A stretch of 5,545 nt of DNA from positions 1 through 5,545 of the forward strand of contig CAZBBL010000135.1 of the NCBI GenBank assembly GCA_964490275.1, given 5' to 3'. The notes beneath the pieces are model-generated. The model was not told where the DNA came from. It saw only the letters and a program-made list of their open reading frames with translations, and did no database searches. This DNA comes from JAGBWK01 sp964490275 (lineage in GTDB: Bacteria > Bacteroidota > Bacteroidia > Bacteroidales > Muribaculaceae). Of the stretch, positions 1 through 5,545 are shown piece by piece. The position numbers and the translations under genes were made by a program. Position 1 is the stretch's first letter. Every line of letters begins with the position of its first letter.

Positions 1-470
1 GCAAGCTCTGAGGCATAGGTGATATTGCTCTCCAATCCCAAAATATCGACGATAAGCCTATTTAGAGCCACGTCAAGCTCGGCAATGCTCCGAAATGATG
101 TGACAGTCGTTTGAGAGAAAAACGGCTTAAAACGGTCGATATAATACTCAAAAAACGGTGTGCGTCCATACGCCGAGGCGAGCGAGGTGGCAACGACGTG
201 CCACCATTGGCCGTGGTCTGAGATGGCTATGTCGCGCCACGACAGCGGGCGTCGGCCGGCAGAGGCCTTGACGATAGGCACTGTCAGCGATAACACTCCG
301 CGAGTGTCGGCGATAGCAGTGCGGTGGACGCTTTTGAAGCGTTTGTCGAAGGCGATGCAATCGTCGATGACAACATTGCGATAGGCCGACATGAGGGCGT
401 AATACTCGACGCTCCCGAAATATTGTATCGGGAGCGTCAGAGAGTCGTCGCGTCGTATGAGGTTGGCCAT
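1..470 (-). CDS. WbqC family protein, C-terminus cut off by the window edge
   Basis: An ATG at 470 opens a frame that runs without a stop to base 1, giving 156 complete codons; the 3' end lies outside the window. The start is well bounded: the only upstream in-frame codons before a TAA (486-488) are five non-start-like codons, and the ATG lies 11 bases after the lepB stop. The translation matches the Bacteroidota WbqC-like family as I know it: an N-terminal LPIQYFGSVEYYALM segment (residues 13-27), a FDKRFKSVHRTAIA stretch (41-54), LSLTVPIVK (60-68), a WRDIAIS strand followed by the QWWH patch (78-91), and SAYGRTPFFEYYID (99-112). WbqC genes were named from O-antigen/polysaccharide clusters, but the reaction is not established, so no specific function is assigned. 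The tight spacing implies co-transcription with lepB and dapB. Family identity is fairly sure; function is unknown. Confidence 0.87.
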   Translation of the reverse strand, partial: MANLIRRDDSLTLPIQYFGSVEYYALMSAYRNVVIDDCIAFDKRFKSVHRTAIADTRGVLSLTVPIVKASAGRRPLSWRDIAISDHGQWWHVVATSLASAYGRTPFFEYYIDRFKPFFSQTTVTSFRSIAELDVALNRLIVDILGLESNITYASEL

Positions 471-481
471 ATTAGCGGGCT

Positions 482-1966
482 TTATTTATCGGGATTGGGG
501 ATACGGAATACGCGGTTCCAGCGTATGCCGCCCGAGAAGATTGATTTGTCTTTGTCAAACGATATGAGCACCAAGCGCGGTGTGCCTACGATGTGGTCTT
601 CGGGAACGAAGCCCCAATAGCGAGAGTCGAGCGAGCAGTCGCGGTTGTCGCCCATCATGAAATAGTAGTCCATGTTGAACGTGTAGTAGTCGGCCACTTT
701 ACCGTTGATATATGCGTGGCCGTTGCGCCATTGAGCGTCGGAGTTGCCCTCATATACGCGGATGCAACGTTCGTAGAGGAGCCAATTGTCGTGGTTGAGG
801 GCTATTTTCAAGCCTTTTTTCGGAATGAGGATACCTTTGTCGCCACCGTAGTCAGAGCGTGTCCAGCCCAGTTTTTTCGACATCTCGAAGGGGAAGAGAT
901 AGAGGTCGTCGTTGGTAGCCGGTTCGCGTTGCACCGAGCTAATCAGTCCGTCGGCCTTCATCTGCTTAATCATGTCGCGTGTCATAGGCAGGTCGTAGAT
1001 TGGGGGCACTGAGCCGTCGTCTTTGACGCTGAAGCCGTTGGCAATGATGGTGGCGGCGTCGATGCCGTTGACCGGCACGGGATAGATATCTTCGATTGTG
1101 ACGCCATAGTCTTCCCATTGTTTATTGGAGATGGGCGAGCCGGTCGATTGCACGAAGTAGCGGAATTGGGCATTCTCGGGCATTTTTTGTTTTACGCCGT
1201 CGGTCCAAACCTCGCCGTCGACCACTTTAAGGCGCTGGCCGGGGAGGCCTACGGCGCGTTTGACATAGTTTTCGCGGCGGTCAACCGGGCGAGTGATTTT
1301 TTCTCCGAATTGGGGGTTGTTGTTTACGTTGTAATAGCCAAACTTAGCCACCAACTGATAGTAGTCGGGGTTTTGGAAGTTGGTCATCACGGTGTCGCCG
1401 GCGGGGAAGTTGAATACTACGATATCGCCCAACTCGACATTGCGCAAGCCTTTGAGGCGGTGGTAGCCGTTTTGGGGCCATTCGAGGTAACTCTTGCAGT
1501 TGAAGATAGAGTTGTGGACCAAGGGGAAGTGGATGGGGGTCATCGGCACACGCGGGCCGTAGGTGACCTTGTCTACGAAGAGATAGTCGCCCGTGAGGAG
1601 GGTTTTCTCGAGCGAAGATGAGGGTATTTGATAGTTTTGGCCTATGAAATTAAAGATAAAATAGACCAAGATAAGGGCGTAGACGATAGCGTCGACCCAC
1701 GACATTATCAGGCGCGTAAGTTTGTTTTTGGAGTGCTTCCACCAGGTGAAAGGTATATATCCGGTGATATATATATCGAGCAGCAGCGGCAATACCAGCA
1801 GCAGCCAAGCGTTTTCCATCCAGATGCAGAATGCAATCCAGAGTAGGGCTACAAAGGCAAAGCGAAGTCGGCGTGTGGTGCGTGTAGCTTTACAGCGACT
1901 GATGAAGTCGGCTTTGAAGTTGTCCCATTTGTTGGGGCTTTCATTGTGATTAATGTCACTTCCCAT
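482..1966 (-). CDS. lepB: Signal peptidase I (LepB), long Bacteroidota type
   Basis: A 494-residue inner-membrane serine protease that cleaves leader peptides from proteins exported by Sec or Tat. Hydrophobic segments lie at about residues 35-49, 53-70 and 86-109, the last leading straight into the catalytic domain. The nucleophile is Ser118 in IPSSSLEKTL (114-123), which aligns with the PSGSM motif of E. coli LepB. The general base is Lys236 in YVKRAVGLPG (234-243). ELGDIVVFNFPAGD (178-191) is the conserved core strand, and MMGDNRDCSLDSRYWGFVP (437-455) is the family's last signature box. At 494 residues it is much longer than E. coli LepB (about 320); the extra sequence lies between Ser118 and Lys236 and between Lys236 and the GDNRD box. 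Long forms are usual in Bacteroidales, and all catalytic residues are present, so it should be active. It starts 40 bases after dapB with no terminator-like hairpin between them, suggesting one transcript. Confidence 0.96.
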   Translation of the reverse strand: MGSDINHNESPNKWDNFKADFISRCKATRTTRRLRFAFVALLWIAFCIWMENAWLLLVLPLLLDIYITGYIPFTWWKHSKNKLTRLIMSWVDAIVYALILVYFIFNFIGQNYQIPSSSLEKTLLTGDYLFVDKVTYGPRVPMTPIHFPLVHNSIFNCKSYLEWPQNGYHRLKGLRNVELGDIVVFNFPAGDTVMTNFQNPDYYQLVAKFGYYNVNNNPQFGEKITRPVDRRENYVKRAVGLPGQRLKVVDGEVWTDGVKQKMPENAQFRYFVQSTGSPISNKQWEDYGVTIEDIYPVPVNGIDAATIIANGFSVKDDGSVPPIYDLPMTRDMIKQMKADGLISSVQREPATNDDLYLFPFEMSKKLGWTRSDYGGDKGILIPKKGLKIALNHDNWLLYERCIRVYEGNSDAQWRNGHAYINGKVADYYTFNMDYYFMMGDNRDCSLDSRYWGFVPEDHIVGTPRLVLISFDKDKSIFSGGIRWNRVFRIPNPDK

Positions 1967-2006
1967 ATAGAGTAAAGATAGCGATGTGAGAATAGGTAGT
2001 TGTCGA

Positions 2007-2732
2007 TTATTCGGCGAGGAGTTCGCCCATCATTTGGTCCATTGAGAGCAGGCCTTTGCGTCCTTTGCTCCATTCGGCAGCCATGACGGCGCCAAGGGCA
2101 AATCCGTCGCGAGTTTTAGCGCGGTGCTCGATAGTGATTTCGTCGATGGGGCAGTCCCATTTTACGATATGAGTGCCTGGCACTTCTCCCTCGCGTTGAT
2201 GGTCGATAAACAAGGCCGAGGCCGGAGCGTCGGCTTGCTCGGTCCAGCTGTCGATGCGAGCGGTTTGTGCGATGATTTCTTCGGCGAGGGTTTTGGCTGT
2301 GCCGCTGGGGTGGTCGAGTTTGTGGATATGGTGAATCTCGAGCATCGAGGGGGTGTATTGAGCAAACTTGTCCATGACATGGCTCAGATAGCGGTTGAGG
2401 GCGAAGAAGATGTTGACGCCAACGCTAAAGTTTGATGTCCAGAAGAATGTGGCGTCGTATTCGCCGATGAGGTCTTTGAGGTCGTCGGGTTTGCCCCAAG
2501 CGGTAGTGCCCGAGACAACGGCGACACCGGCAGCGAAGGAGCGACGATAGTTGCCTACAGCGGTGGCGGGCGTAGTAAATTCGATGGCTACGTCGGCGCT
2601 TTTAAAGGCGTCAGAGTCGAAGTCGTCGGTATTGTTGATGTCGATGATAGAGACTATTTGGTGGCCGCGTTGCAGGGCGATACGCTCGATAGCCTTGCCC
2701 ATTTTGCCGTAGCCGATGAGTGCTATTTTCAT
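2007..2732 (-). CDS. dapB: 4-hydroxy-tetrahydrodipicolinate reductase (DapB)
   Basis: This 241-residue cytosolic enzyme reduces 4-hydroxy-tetrahydrodipicolinate to tetrahydrodipicolinate with NAD(P)H, in the pathway to meso-diaminopimelate (peptidoglycan) and lysine. The N-terminal Rossmann fold starts MKIALIGYGKMGKAIE, with the GYGKMG dinucleotide loop at residues 7-12. EFTTPA (51-56) and SGTTAW (74-79) match conserved cofactor-site segments, and NFSVGVN (101-107) is the usual domain hinge motif. The substrate signature EIHHIHKLDHPSGTA spans 132-146; by alignment with E. coli DapB (His159, Lys163), the catalytic pair is His134 and Lys138. The family consensus is DAPSGT, whereas this protein has DHPSGT. 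Length is within the normal range for Bacteroidota. It is the first gene of the leftward operon, with a TAATTTTG promoter box 33 to 40 bases upstream of its ATG. No sign of damage or transfer was seen. Confidence 0.96.
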   Translation of the reverse strand: MKIALIGYGKMGKAIERIALQRGHQIVSIIDINNTDDFDSDAFKSADVAIEFTTPATAVGNYRRSFAAGVAVVSGTTAWGKPDDLKDLIGEYDATFFWTSNFSVGVNIFFALNRYLSHVMDKFAQYTPSMLEIHHIHKLDHPSGTAKTLAEEIIAQTARIDSWTEQADAPASALFIDHQREGEVPGTHIVKWDCPIDEITIEHRAKTRDGFALGAVMAAEWSKGRKGLLSMDQMMGELLAE

Positions 2733-2764
2733 AATCTTATAGTTTGATTATCGTTTATATGGCA

Positions 2765-2772
2765 CAAAATTA
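2765..2772 (-). promoter_or_regulatory. Putative -7 box of the dapB-lepB-wbqC operon
   Basis: Read on the minus strand these bases are TAATTTTG, a full match to the Bacteroidota primary-sigma -7 consensus TAnnTTTG. The near edge of the box is 32 bases before the dapB ATG, which would give a short leader of roughly 25 to 30 bases. No good TTTG element lies at the expected spacing of about 20 bases upstream; the nearest TTTG is only 12 bases away. The call therefore rests on the -7 box and its position. Confidence 0.5.
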
Positions 2773-2861
2773 GTGATTTCCCATCAAATAGCCATTAAAA
2801 AGTAGTGTCAGTTATCCAAAAAACAGCTTGGCAAAGAGTGTTTTTTGTTAGCGTTTTTTTG

Positions 2862-2869
2862 TAACTTTG
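2862..2869 (+). promoter_or_regulatory. Putative -7 box of the gldE-gldD-PPTase operon
   Basis: TAACTTTG fits the Bacteroidota -7 consensus TAnnTTTG exactly and follows a run of seven T residues and a G, a common layout in this phylum. The box ends 42 bases before the gldE start, implying a leader of about 35 to 40 bases. The upstream element is weak: TTTTTTG (2841-2847) ends only 14 bases before the box, shorter than the usual gap of about 20. Confidence 0.55.
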
Positions 2870-2911
2870 CAAAAGTAAATAAAAATCGATAGTTAATTTA
2901 ATCACAAAGTT

Positions 2912-4237
2912 TTGGATATAGATCCTTTGCCGGCCACCGACGCTCTATGTAGCGTAGCTCAGATAGCGTCGCTAAATATTTCACAAATTGTGGCCCTTAC
3001 TCTGGCCGTTATCGCTCTTGCAATCTCCGGATTTGTTTCCGGCAGCGAGATAGCATTTTTCTCACTCAACCCCGACGATGAGTGTATCGACGACTCGCCG
3101 CGAGCCGACAAGATACGTCAGTTGCTCAATCAGCCCGAGCGCATGCTCGCCACGATATTGATTAGCAACAATTTGGTCAACGTGACGATAGTAGTGTTGT
3201 GCAACTTTGCGCTTGGCCCTATTTTCAGCAGCATGGGCGAGGTGTGGAGCTTTATTTTGCAAACCGTCATACTCACCTTCTTGATATTGCTTTGCGGCGA
3301 AATTTTGCCCAAGCTTTACGCCAATTCGCGTCCGCTGAAGTGGGCCGAACGCTCGTGTGGTGGGCTGTTGTTGCTGTCGCGACTGGTGTGGCCGCTCTCG
3401 TCGATGCTTGTCAAAAGCAGCACGATAGTCAACAAGGTGGTGCAAAAGCGTGCCAACAACATCACTACCGACGAGCTGTCGCAGGCGCTCGACATCACCG
3501 ACGTCAAGAGCGGCGACGACAAAGAGATGCTCCAAGAGATACTCCGCTTTGGCGACACCACGGCTGCCGAGGTGATGACACCGCGTGTCGACATCACCGA
3601 CATCGATATCACATGGGATTTTGAGCGTGTAATGAAGCTCGTAGTCGACAGCGGATATGCTCGCATGCCGGTTTATCAACAAACTCAAGACAACATCAAA
3701 GGCGTGCTCTACGCTCGCGATTTGTTGCCCTACGTAGGGCGTCAGCTCGACGCTTTTCAGTGGCAGAAGCTGATACGCAAACCTTATTTTGTGCCCGAGT
3801 CGCGCACCATCGACGACCTTTTGGAAGATTTTCGCAAGATGAAAATCCACATGGCTATCGTGGTCGATGAGTTTGGCGGCACCCAAGGCATCGTGACGCT
3901 CGAAGACGTGCTCGAAGAGATTGTCGGCGACATCAACGACGAATACGACGAGGAGGAGAAAACCTATCGCCGACTGCCCGACGACACCTATATCTTCGAA
4001 GGACGCACGCTGCTCAACGACTTCTTTCGCGTCACCGAGCTCGACGAAGCCGACTATGAAGATGTCATTGAAGGATGTGAAACGCTGGCCGGTATGTTGC
4101 TGACTATCAAGGGCGATTTTCCAAAAGAGAAAGAGTCGCTCGTGTATGGTCGCTGTCGCTTTTTGATACTCGACATTGAGCACCATCGTATCACCAGCGT
4201 CCGCGTCAAGGTGATGCCCGAAATACAATTGTCATGA
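2912..4237 (+). CDS. gldE: GldE-type CNNM/CBS/CorC membrane protein, TTG start
   Basis: A 441-residue inner-membrane protein of the hemolysin-C/CorC/CNNM superfamily. The CNNM (DUF21) domain covers roughly residues 20-200: hydrophobic segments at about 24-45, 78-103 and 111-134, an SGSEIAFFSL motif (43-52), ISNNLVNV (85-92) and GEILPKLYA (129-137). A CBS-domain pair follows (about 215-340), with EVMTPRVDI (220-228), ARMPVYQQT (250-258) and VVDEFGGTQGIVTLEDVLEE (317-336). The C-terminal CorC/HlyC transporter-associated domain spans about 350-438. Relatives are linked to magnesium or other cation homeostasis; GldE itself was named from Flavobacterium gliding work, and its exact activity is not shown here. 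GldE is favoured over generic CorC because gldD follows directly. The start is TTG at 2912: an in-frame TAA lies at 2894-2896, no ATG lies between, and the next in-frame ATG would remove the first transmembrane segment. It overlaps gldD by 4 bases. Confidence 0.9.
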   Translation: MDIDPLPATDALCSVAQIASLNISQIVALTLAVIALAISGFVSGSEIAFFSLNPDDECIDDSPRADKIRQLLNQPERMLATILISNNLVNVTIVVLCNFALGPIFSSMGEVWSFILQTVILTFLILLCGEILPKLYANSRPLKWAERSCGGLLLLSRLVWPLSSMLVKSSTIVNKVVQKRANNITTDELSQALDITDVKSGDDKEMLQEILRFGDTTAAEVMTPRVDITDIDITWDFERVMKLVVDSGYARMPVYQQTQDNIKGVLYARDLLPYVGRQLDAFQWQKLIRKPYFVPESRTIDDLLEDFRKMKIHMAIVVDEFGGTQGIVTLEDVLEEIVGDINDEYDEEEKTYRRLPDDTYIFEGRTLLNDFFRVTELDEADYEDVIEGCETLAGMLLTIKGDFPKEKESLVYGRCRFLILDIEHHRITSVRVKVMPEIQLS

Positions 4238-4803
4238 CGAAGCTAACGATACTCAGCGCGTTGATGCTCTGCTTGGCGGGGTGTGGCCAATCGTCAGACG
4301 GCGGGCCGGCAGTGCCGCGACAGAAAGCCTATCCGCGAGTTGAGGTTGCCGACTCGGCTTATAGCGTAGTAGCCGGGCTGCCTATGTCGATGCAGGTCAA
4401 CACGGCAGCTGTCGCCACCATGGAGCAGCGCGAGGCCGCCCGGTGGGTCAACGTTGCCTATCCGGCCAACGATGTGGCTATCTATCTTACGTTCACTCCC
4501 GTGACAGCCGCTACCGTCGACAACGTCGTCGACAACCGTGTTGAGCGCATGGCTCTCAACCTCTCGGGCAACGATGCCGAGATGCTTCAGTTTGACACCC
4601 CCGACGGACTGTCGGCGCAGGTAGTAACCTCGTGGGCGATATCCACTCCGGTGCAGTTTATCGCCACCGACAATCGCACGATTGTAGTGAGCGGAGCCGC
4701 CTTTGTCGAGAAGCTGTCGGCCTCTACGCGCGACTCGTTGCGCCCTGTCGTAGAGATGCTCCAACGCGATTTAATCCATACTATTAAGACCCTGAAGAAA
4801 TGA
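4234..4803 (+). CDS. gldD: GldD-like gliding motility lipoprotein
   Basis: A 189-residue predicted lipoprotein. The N-terminus MTKLTILSALMLCLAGC is a type II signal peptide with lipobox LAGC (14-17) and lipidated Cys17. The mature part matches the GldD family as I know it: a PRQKAYPRV segment just after the signal (28-36), RWVNVAYP (70-77) with a following strand (AIYLTFTP, 82-89), and a late SWAISTPVQFIATDN...VVSGAAF region (133-157). GldD in Flavobacterium is required for gliding and is encoded next to gldE; the molecular role is not settled. The residues after Cys17 (GQSSDGG) are not an obvious surface-export signal of the acidic type, so a periplasm-facing location is inferred. Its ATG overlaps the gldE stop (ATGA at 4234-4237) and its stop overlaps the next start, so translation is probably coupled. 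Sequence conservation in GldD is modest, so the call leans partly on the gldE neighbour. Confidence 0.85.
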   Translation: MTKLTILSALMLCLAGCGQSSDGGPAVPRQKAYPRVEVADSAYSVVAGLPMSMQVNTAAVATMEQREAARWVNVAYPANDVAIYLTFTPVTAATVDNVVDNRVERMALNLSGNDAEMLQFDTPDGLSAQVVTSWAISTPVQFIATDNRTIVVSGAAFVEKLSASTRDSLRPVVEMLQRDLIHTIKTLKK

Positions 4804-5402
4804 AAATTATATGTGTGGGCGATGTGTTGGTGGCCTACGATATGCTTACCGAATCCCCCGAGATATTGATGGAGAATATGCCGGCCTATATGGTAGCGGA
4901 TATCAATAGCAGCAAGCTTGAGAAGCGTCGTCGCGAGCGTGCCACTACCTACAATCTGCTTTTGCAGCTCCTCGATAGTGAGTTTAAGCTTTGCCATCGC
5001 GCCGACGGCAGCCCCTATCTTGAGATGGTCGACGGCAGCGTGGCGCCATATCTGTCAATCACCCACTCCAAAACTATGGCTGCTGTCGCCGTCCACTACG
5101 ACCCTGTAGGCATCGACATCGAAGACCCTACCACCAAGCTCGACCGTGTAAAGGACAAATATCTGTCGGCCCGAGAGCAGCAAATTTGCTCCTCGCCACA
5201 ACTTCAACTACAAGCGTGGACCATTAAAGAGGCCGTCTATAAGGCTGTTGGCCAAGAGGGATTGCCCCTTGTCGACGGCATTACAATCGACTGCCTCGGA
5301 GAGCAGAGCAGCATAAAAGTAGGTCGCGACGACAACGCCACGACCTATCATACCTTTAGCATAGTCATCGCCGATGGCTCGATGATGACAATAGCATTTT
5401 AA
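4800..5402 (+). CDS. 4'-phosphopantetheinyl transferase superfamily protein
   Basis: This 200-residue cytosolic enzyme is predicted to transfer the 4'-phosphopantetheine arm of coenzyme A to a conserved serine of carrier proteins. The three superfamily signatures are present in order: SITHS (86-90) in the first conserved block, VGIDIED (103-109) with the metal-binding Asp106 and Glu108, and WTIKEAVYKAVG (140-151) with Lys143, Glu144 and Lys148. A GSPYL segment (70-74) matches the GKP.l region of Sfp-type enzymes. The two-block layout and 200-residue length place it nearer to Sfp/HetI-like enzymes than to the short AcpS type (about 120 residues). The target carrier protein cannot be read from the sequence; fatty-acid ACP or a secondary pathway are both possible. 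Its ATG overlaps the gldD stop by 4 bases, so it belongs to the gldE-gldD operon. Confidence 0.92.
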   Translation: MKIICVGDVLVAYDMLTESPEILMENMPAYMVADINSSKLEKRRRERATTYNLLLQLLDSEFKLCHRADGSPYLEMVDGSVAPYLSITHSKTMAAVAVHYDPVGIDIEDPTTKLDRVKDKYLSAREQQICSSPQLQLQAWTIKEAVYKAVGQEGLPLVDGITIDCLGEQSSIKVGRDDNATTYHTFSIVIADGSMMTIAF

Positions 5403-5545
5403 GACCCCGTTCCACAAAATTTGTCAACGCCAAGGTCGCAGATGTGCCACGGATTTAGCCTTGCAGACGAAGGAGTATAGCGAGCTATTCGACTGAGTCA
5501 AAAGACTAAAGATGGGGTGCAGCTGCGAGACAGTAGTAATTAGAT
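5403..5545. other. Non-coding tail with short inverted repeats; possible interspersed repeat or structured RNA
   Basis: No convincing gene is present in these 143 bases. Several short complementary pairs are visible: ATAG/CTAT (5477-5480 and 5485-5488, loop CGAG), AGTC/GACT (5496-5499 and 5504-5507, loop AAAA), TTTAG/CTAAA (5454-5458 and 5506-5510, competing with the previous one) and the perfect palindrome GCAGCTGC (5519-5526). None is followed by a T-run, so a classic intrinsic terminator for the PPTase operon is not seen. One plus-strand frame is open apart from a TGA at 5494-5496, which could be a degraded coding sequence or chance. The right boundary lies outside the window. Confidence 0.35.

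Larger units (their letters stand above)
2733..2911. promoter_or_regulatory. Divergent intergenic region between dapB and gldE
   Basis: This 179-base AT-rich gap separates two operons transcribed away from each other, so it must hold both start regions. A Bacteroidota-type -7 box is visible for each direction (2765-2772 on the minus strand, 2862-2869 on the plus strand). About 90 bases lie between the boxes and carry T-runs (2841-2846 and 2854-2860) and a GCAAAG/CTTTGC inverted pair (2831-2836 and 2865-2870). I see no gene, riboswitch or terminator in it. Confidence 0.7.

Noticed and set aside
148..620. Open frames at 148-360 (minus), 160-384 (plus) and 324-620 (plus)
   Set aside because: They overlap the WbqC-family frame, which runs from 470 to the window edge and carries real family motifs; 324-620 also crosses the end of lepB.
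593..1621. Two long plus-strand open frames (593-1012 and 1118-1621) opposite lepB
   Set aside because: They are antisense to well-conserved LepB segments, including the Lys236 region and the box E region, and have Val/Ala/Glu-rich low-information translations.
1967..2006. Possible separate lepB promoter (TATCTTTA read on the minus strand just before the lepB start)
   Set aside because: It fits TAnnTTTG in only seven of eight positions and lies within about 10 bases of the ATG, leaving almost no leader. Read-through from dapB is simpler.
3062..4228. A 388-codon open frame on the minus strand inside gldE
   Set aside because: It lies entirely opposite a gene with clear CNNM, CBS and CorC motifs. 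Its translation is rich in His, Arg and Val with no recognisable domain, as expected from reading GC-biased codons backwards.
4294..4997. Minus-strand open frames 4294-4764 and 4587-4997 opposite gldD and the PPTase gene
   Set aside because: They are shadows of genes with a lipobox and PPTase motifs, and their own translations match no family I recognise.
5208..5417. Minus-strand 69-codon open frame at the end of the PPTase gene
   Set aside because: It is antisense to the conserved WTIKEAVYK block, with only its first bases in the non-coding tail and no promoter box in front.
5403..5545. Intrinsic terminator for the gldE-gldD-PPTase operon
   Set aside because: The stems here are only four to five pairs long and none is followed by a run of T residues.

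Overview
The window looks like a housekeeping and cell-envelope region of a member of the Bacteroidota, most likely the order Bacteroidales. The evidence is the gene set (WbqC family, a very long LepB, DapB, GldE, GldD), promoter -7 boxes of the Bacteroidota TAnnTTTG type, and the absence of strong Shine-Dalgarno sequences. The moderately high GC with GC-rich codon ends would suit a gut lineage such as Muribaculaceae, but that finer placement is a guess.

Layout: two gene clusters diverge from one 179-bp intergenic region (2733-2911). Leftward (minus strand) run dapB (2732-2007), lepB (1966-482) and a WbqC-family gene (470 to the left edge, C-terminus cut off). Rightward (plus strand) run gldE (2912-4237), gldD (4234-4803) and a 4'-phosphopantetheinyl transferase gene (4800-5402), each joined to the next by a 4-base ATGA stop/start overlap. 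A non-coding tail (5403-5545) contains several short inverted repeats and may be an interspersed repeat or structured RNA element.

How the genes fit together: the left operon combines meso-diaminopimelate/lysine synthesis (DapB), leader-peptide removal from exported proteins (LepB) and a WbqC-like protein of unproven biochemical role. The right operon pairs a CNNM/CBS/CorC-type inner-membrane protein (GldE) with its usual lipoprotein neighbour (GldD) and ends with an enzyme that activates carrier proteins. In Flavobacterium the gld genes are tied to gliding motility and the type IX secretion machinery. Here only gldE and gldD are visible, so gliding cannot be inferred.

I found no mobile element, CRISPR array, tRNA, rRNA, toxin-antitoxin or defence system. 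The many long open frames antisense to the real genes are explained by codon bias. The items most worth a second look are the tail after 5403, the tightly coupled gldE-gldD-PPTase unit, and the TTG start of gldE.
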